Below are positions 63,981 to 64,000 of a stretch of DNA of 64,000 nt, piece by piece; within the stretch, counting starts at the first letter, position 1, and every line of letters begins with the position of its first letter. The stretch comes from CAVVZJ01 sp963752755. GTDB lineage: Bacteria; Planctomycetota; Planctomycetia; Isosphaerales; Isosphaeraceae. Position numbers and translations under genes: made by a program. The stretch lies in contig CAVVZJ010000011.1 of the NCBI GenBank assembly GCA_963752755.1, positions 682,001 through 746,000 of the forward strand, read 5' to 3'. The notes under the pieces are model-generated. The model was given only the letters and a program-made list of their open reading frames with translations, made no database searches and was not told where the DNA came from.

Positions 63981-64000
63981 GGTTCGGTCCCACTGCAGAG

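Overview
This 64 kb window is high-GC DNA from a planctomycete, most likely of the Isosphaeraceae type. That placement is an inference from several signs: decayed DUF1553/DUF1501 gene pieces, secreted proteins with a beta-helix or carboxypeptidase-regulatory-like repeats, a GH97 glycosidase, large membrane patatins, and a very heavy load of insertion sequences. No ribosomal RNA or housekeeping marker is present to fix the genus. A complete selenocysteine tRNA and a tRNA-Gly argue for a chromosome. A ParA/ParB pair with its own palindromes leaves a large plasmid or integrated replicon possible.

The left part (1 to about 29,000) is a graveyard of mobile DNA. It holds a serine recombinase end and elements or remnants of IS66, IS3, IS701, IS5, ISAzo13, IS21, IS4, ISL3-like and ISAs1 types, many nested or truncating one another. 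Several ends can be rebuilt exactly: IS21 at 10367-12873 with a TATAA duplication, IS701 at 13570-16027 split by an IS5 at its stop codon, and ISAs1 at 24610-26763 split by another IS5. Three miniature inverted-repeat elements are visible (7534-7708, 13340-13511, 27325-27499). Single-copy islands among these are tRNA-Sec (9083-9178), a small secreted protein, a MarR regulator with an iron-sulfur/SCP2 protein that share an operator, and an excisionase-like gene plus tyrosine integrase abutting and overlapping tRNA-Gly(CCC).

The right part (29,000 to 64,000) is mostly unique genes: a secreted beta-helix protein, parA-parB with three upstream palindromes, a GH97 glycoside hydrolase, a patch of fused gene fossils, a BlaI-BlaR1-type repressor/sensor pair with two operator dyads, a same-strand cluster (two membrane patatins, a GMC oxidoreductase and a diheme c-type cytochrome), and two convergent RND efflux systems of the heavy-metal type with their adaptors.

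Two features cut across the window. First, transposases of four unrelated IS families, one of them in two copies, need a -1 shift at an A-rich run, three of the five at a perfect slippery heptamer. Second, many unique genes (parA, both RND systems, BlaR1, the beta-helix protein, the Fe-S/SCP2 protein) carry one or more single-base frame breaks in otherwise well-preserved protein, so either decay or uncorrected indels must be kept in mind. The best candidate for an undescribed system is the patatin/GMC oxidoreductase/cytochrome c cluster at 40.7-52.7 kb. The best nucleotide-level novelties are the ParB palindromes and a colinear two-copy repeat with an extended -10 motif.
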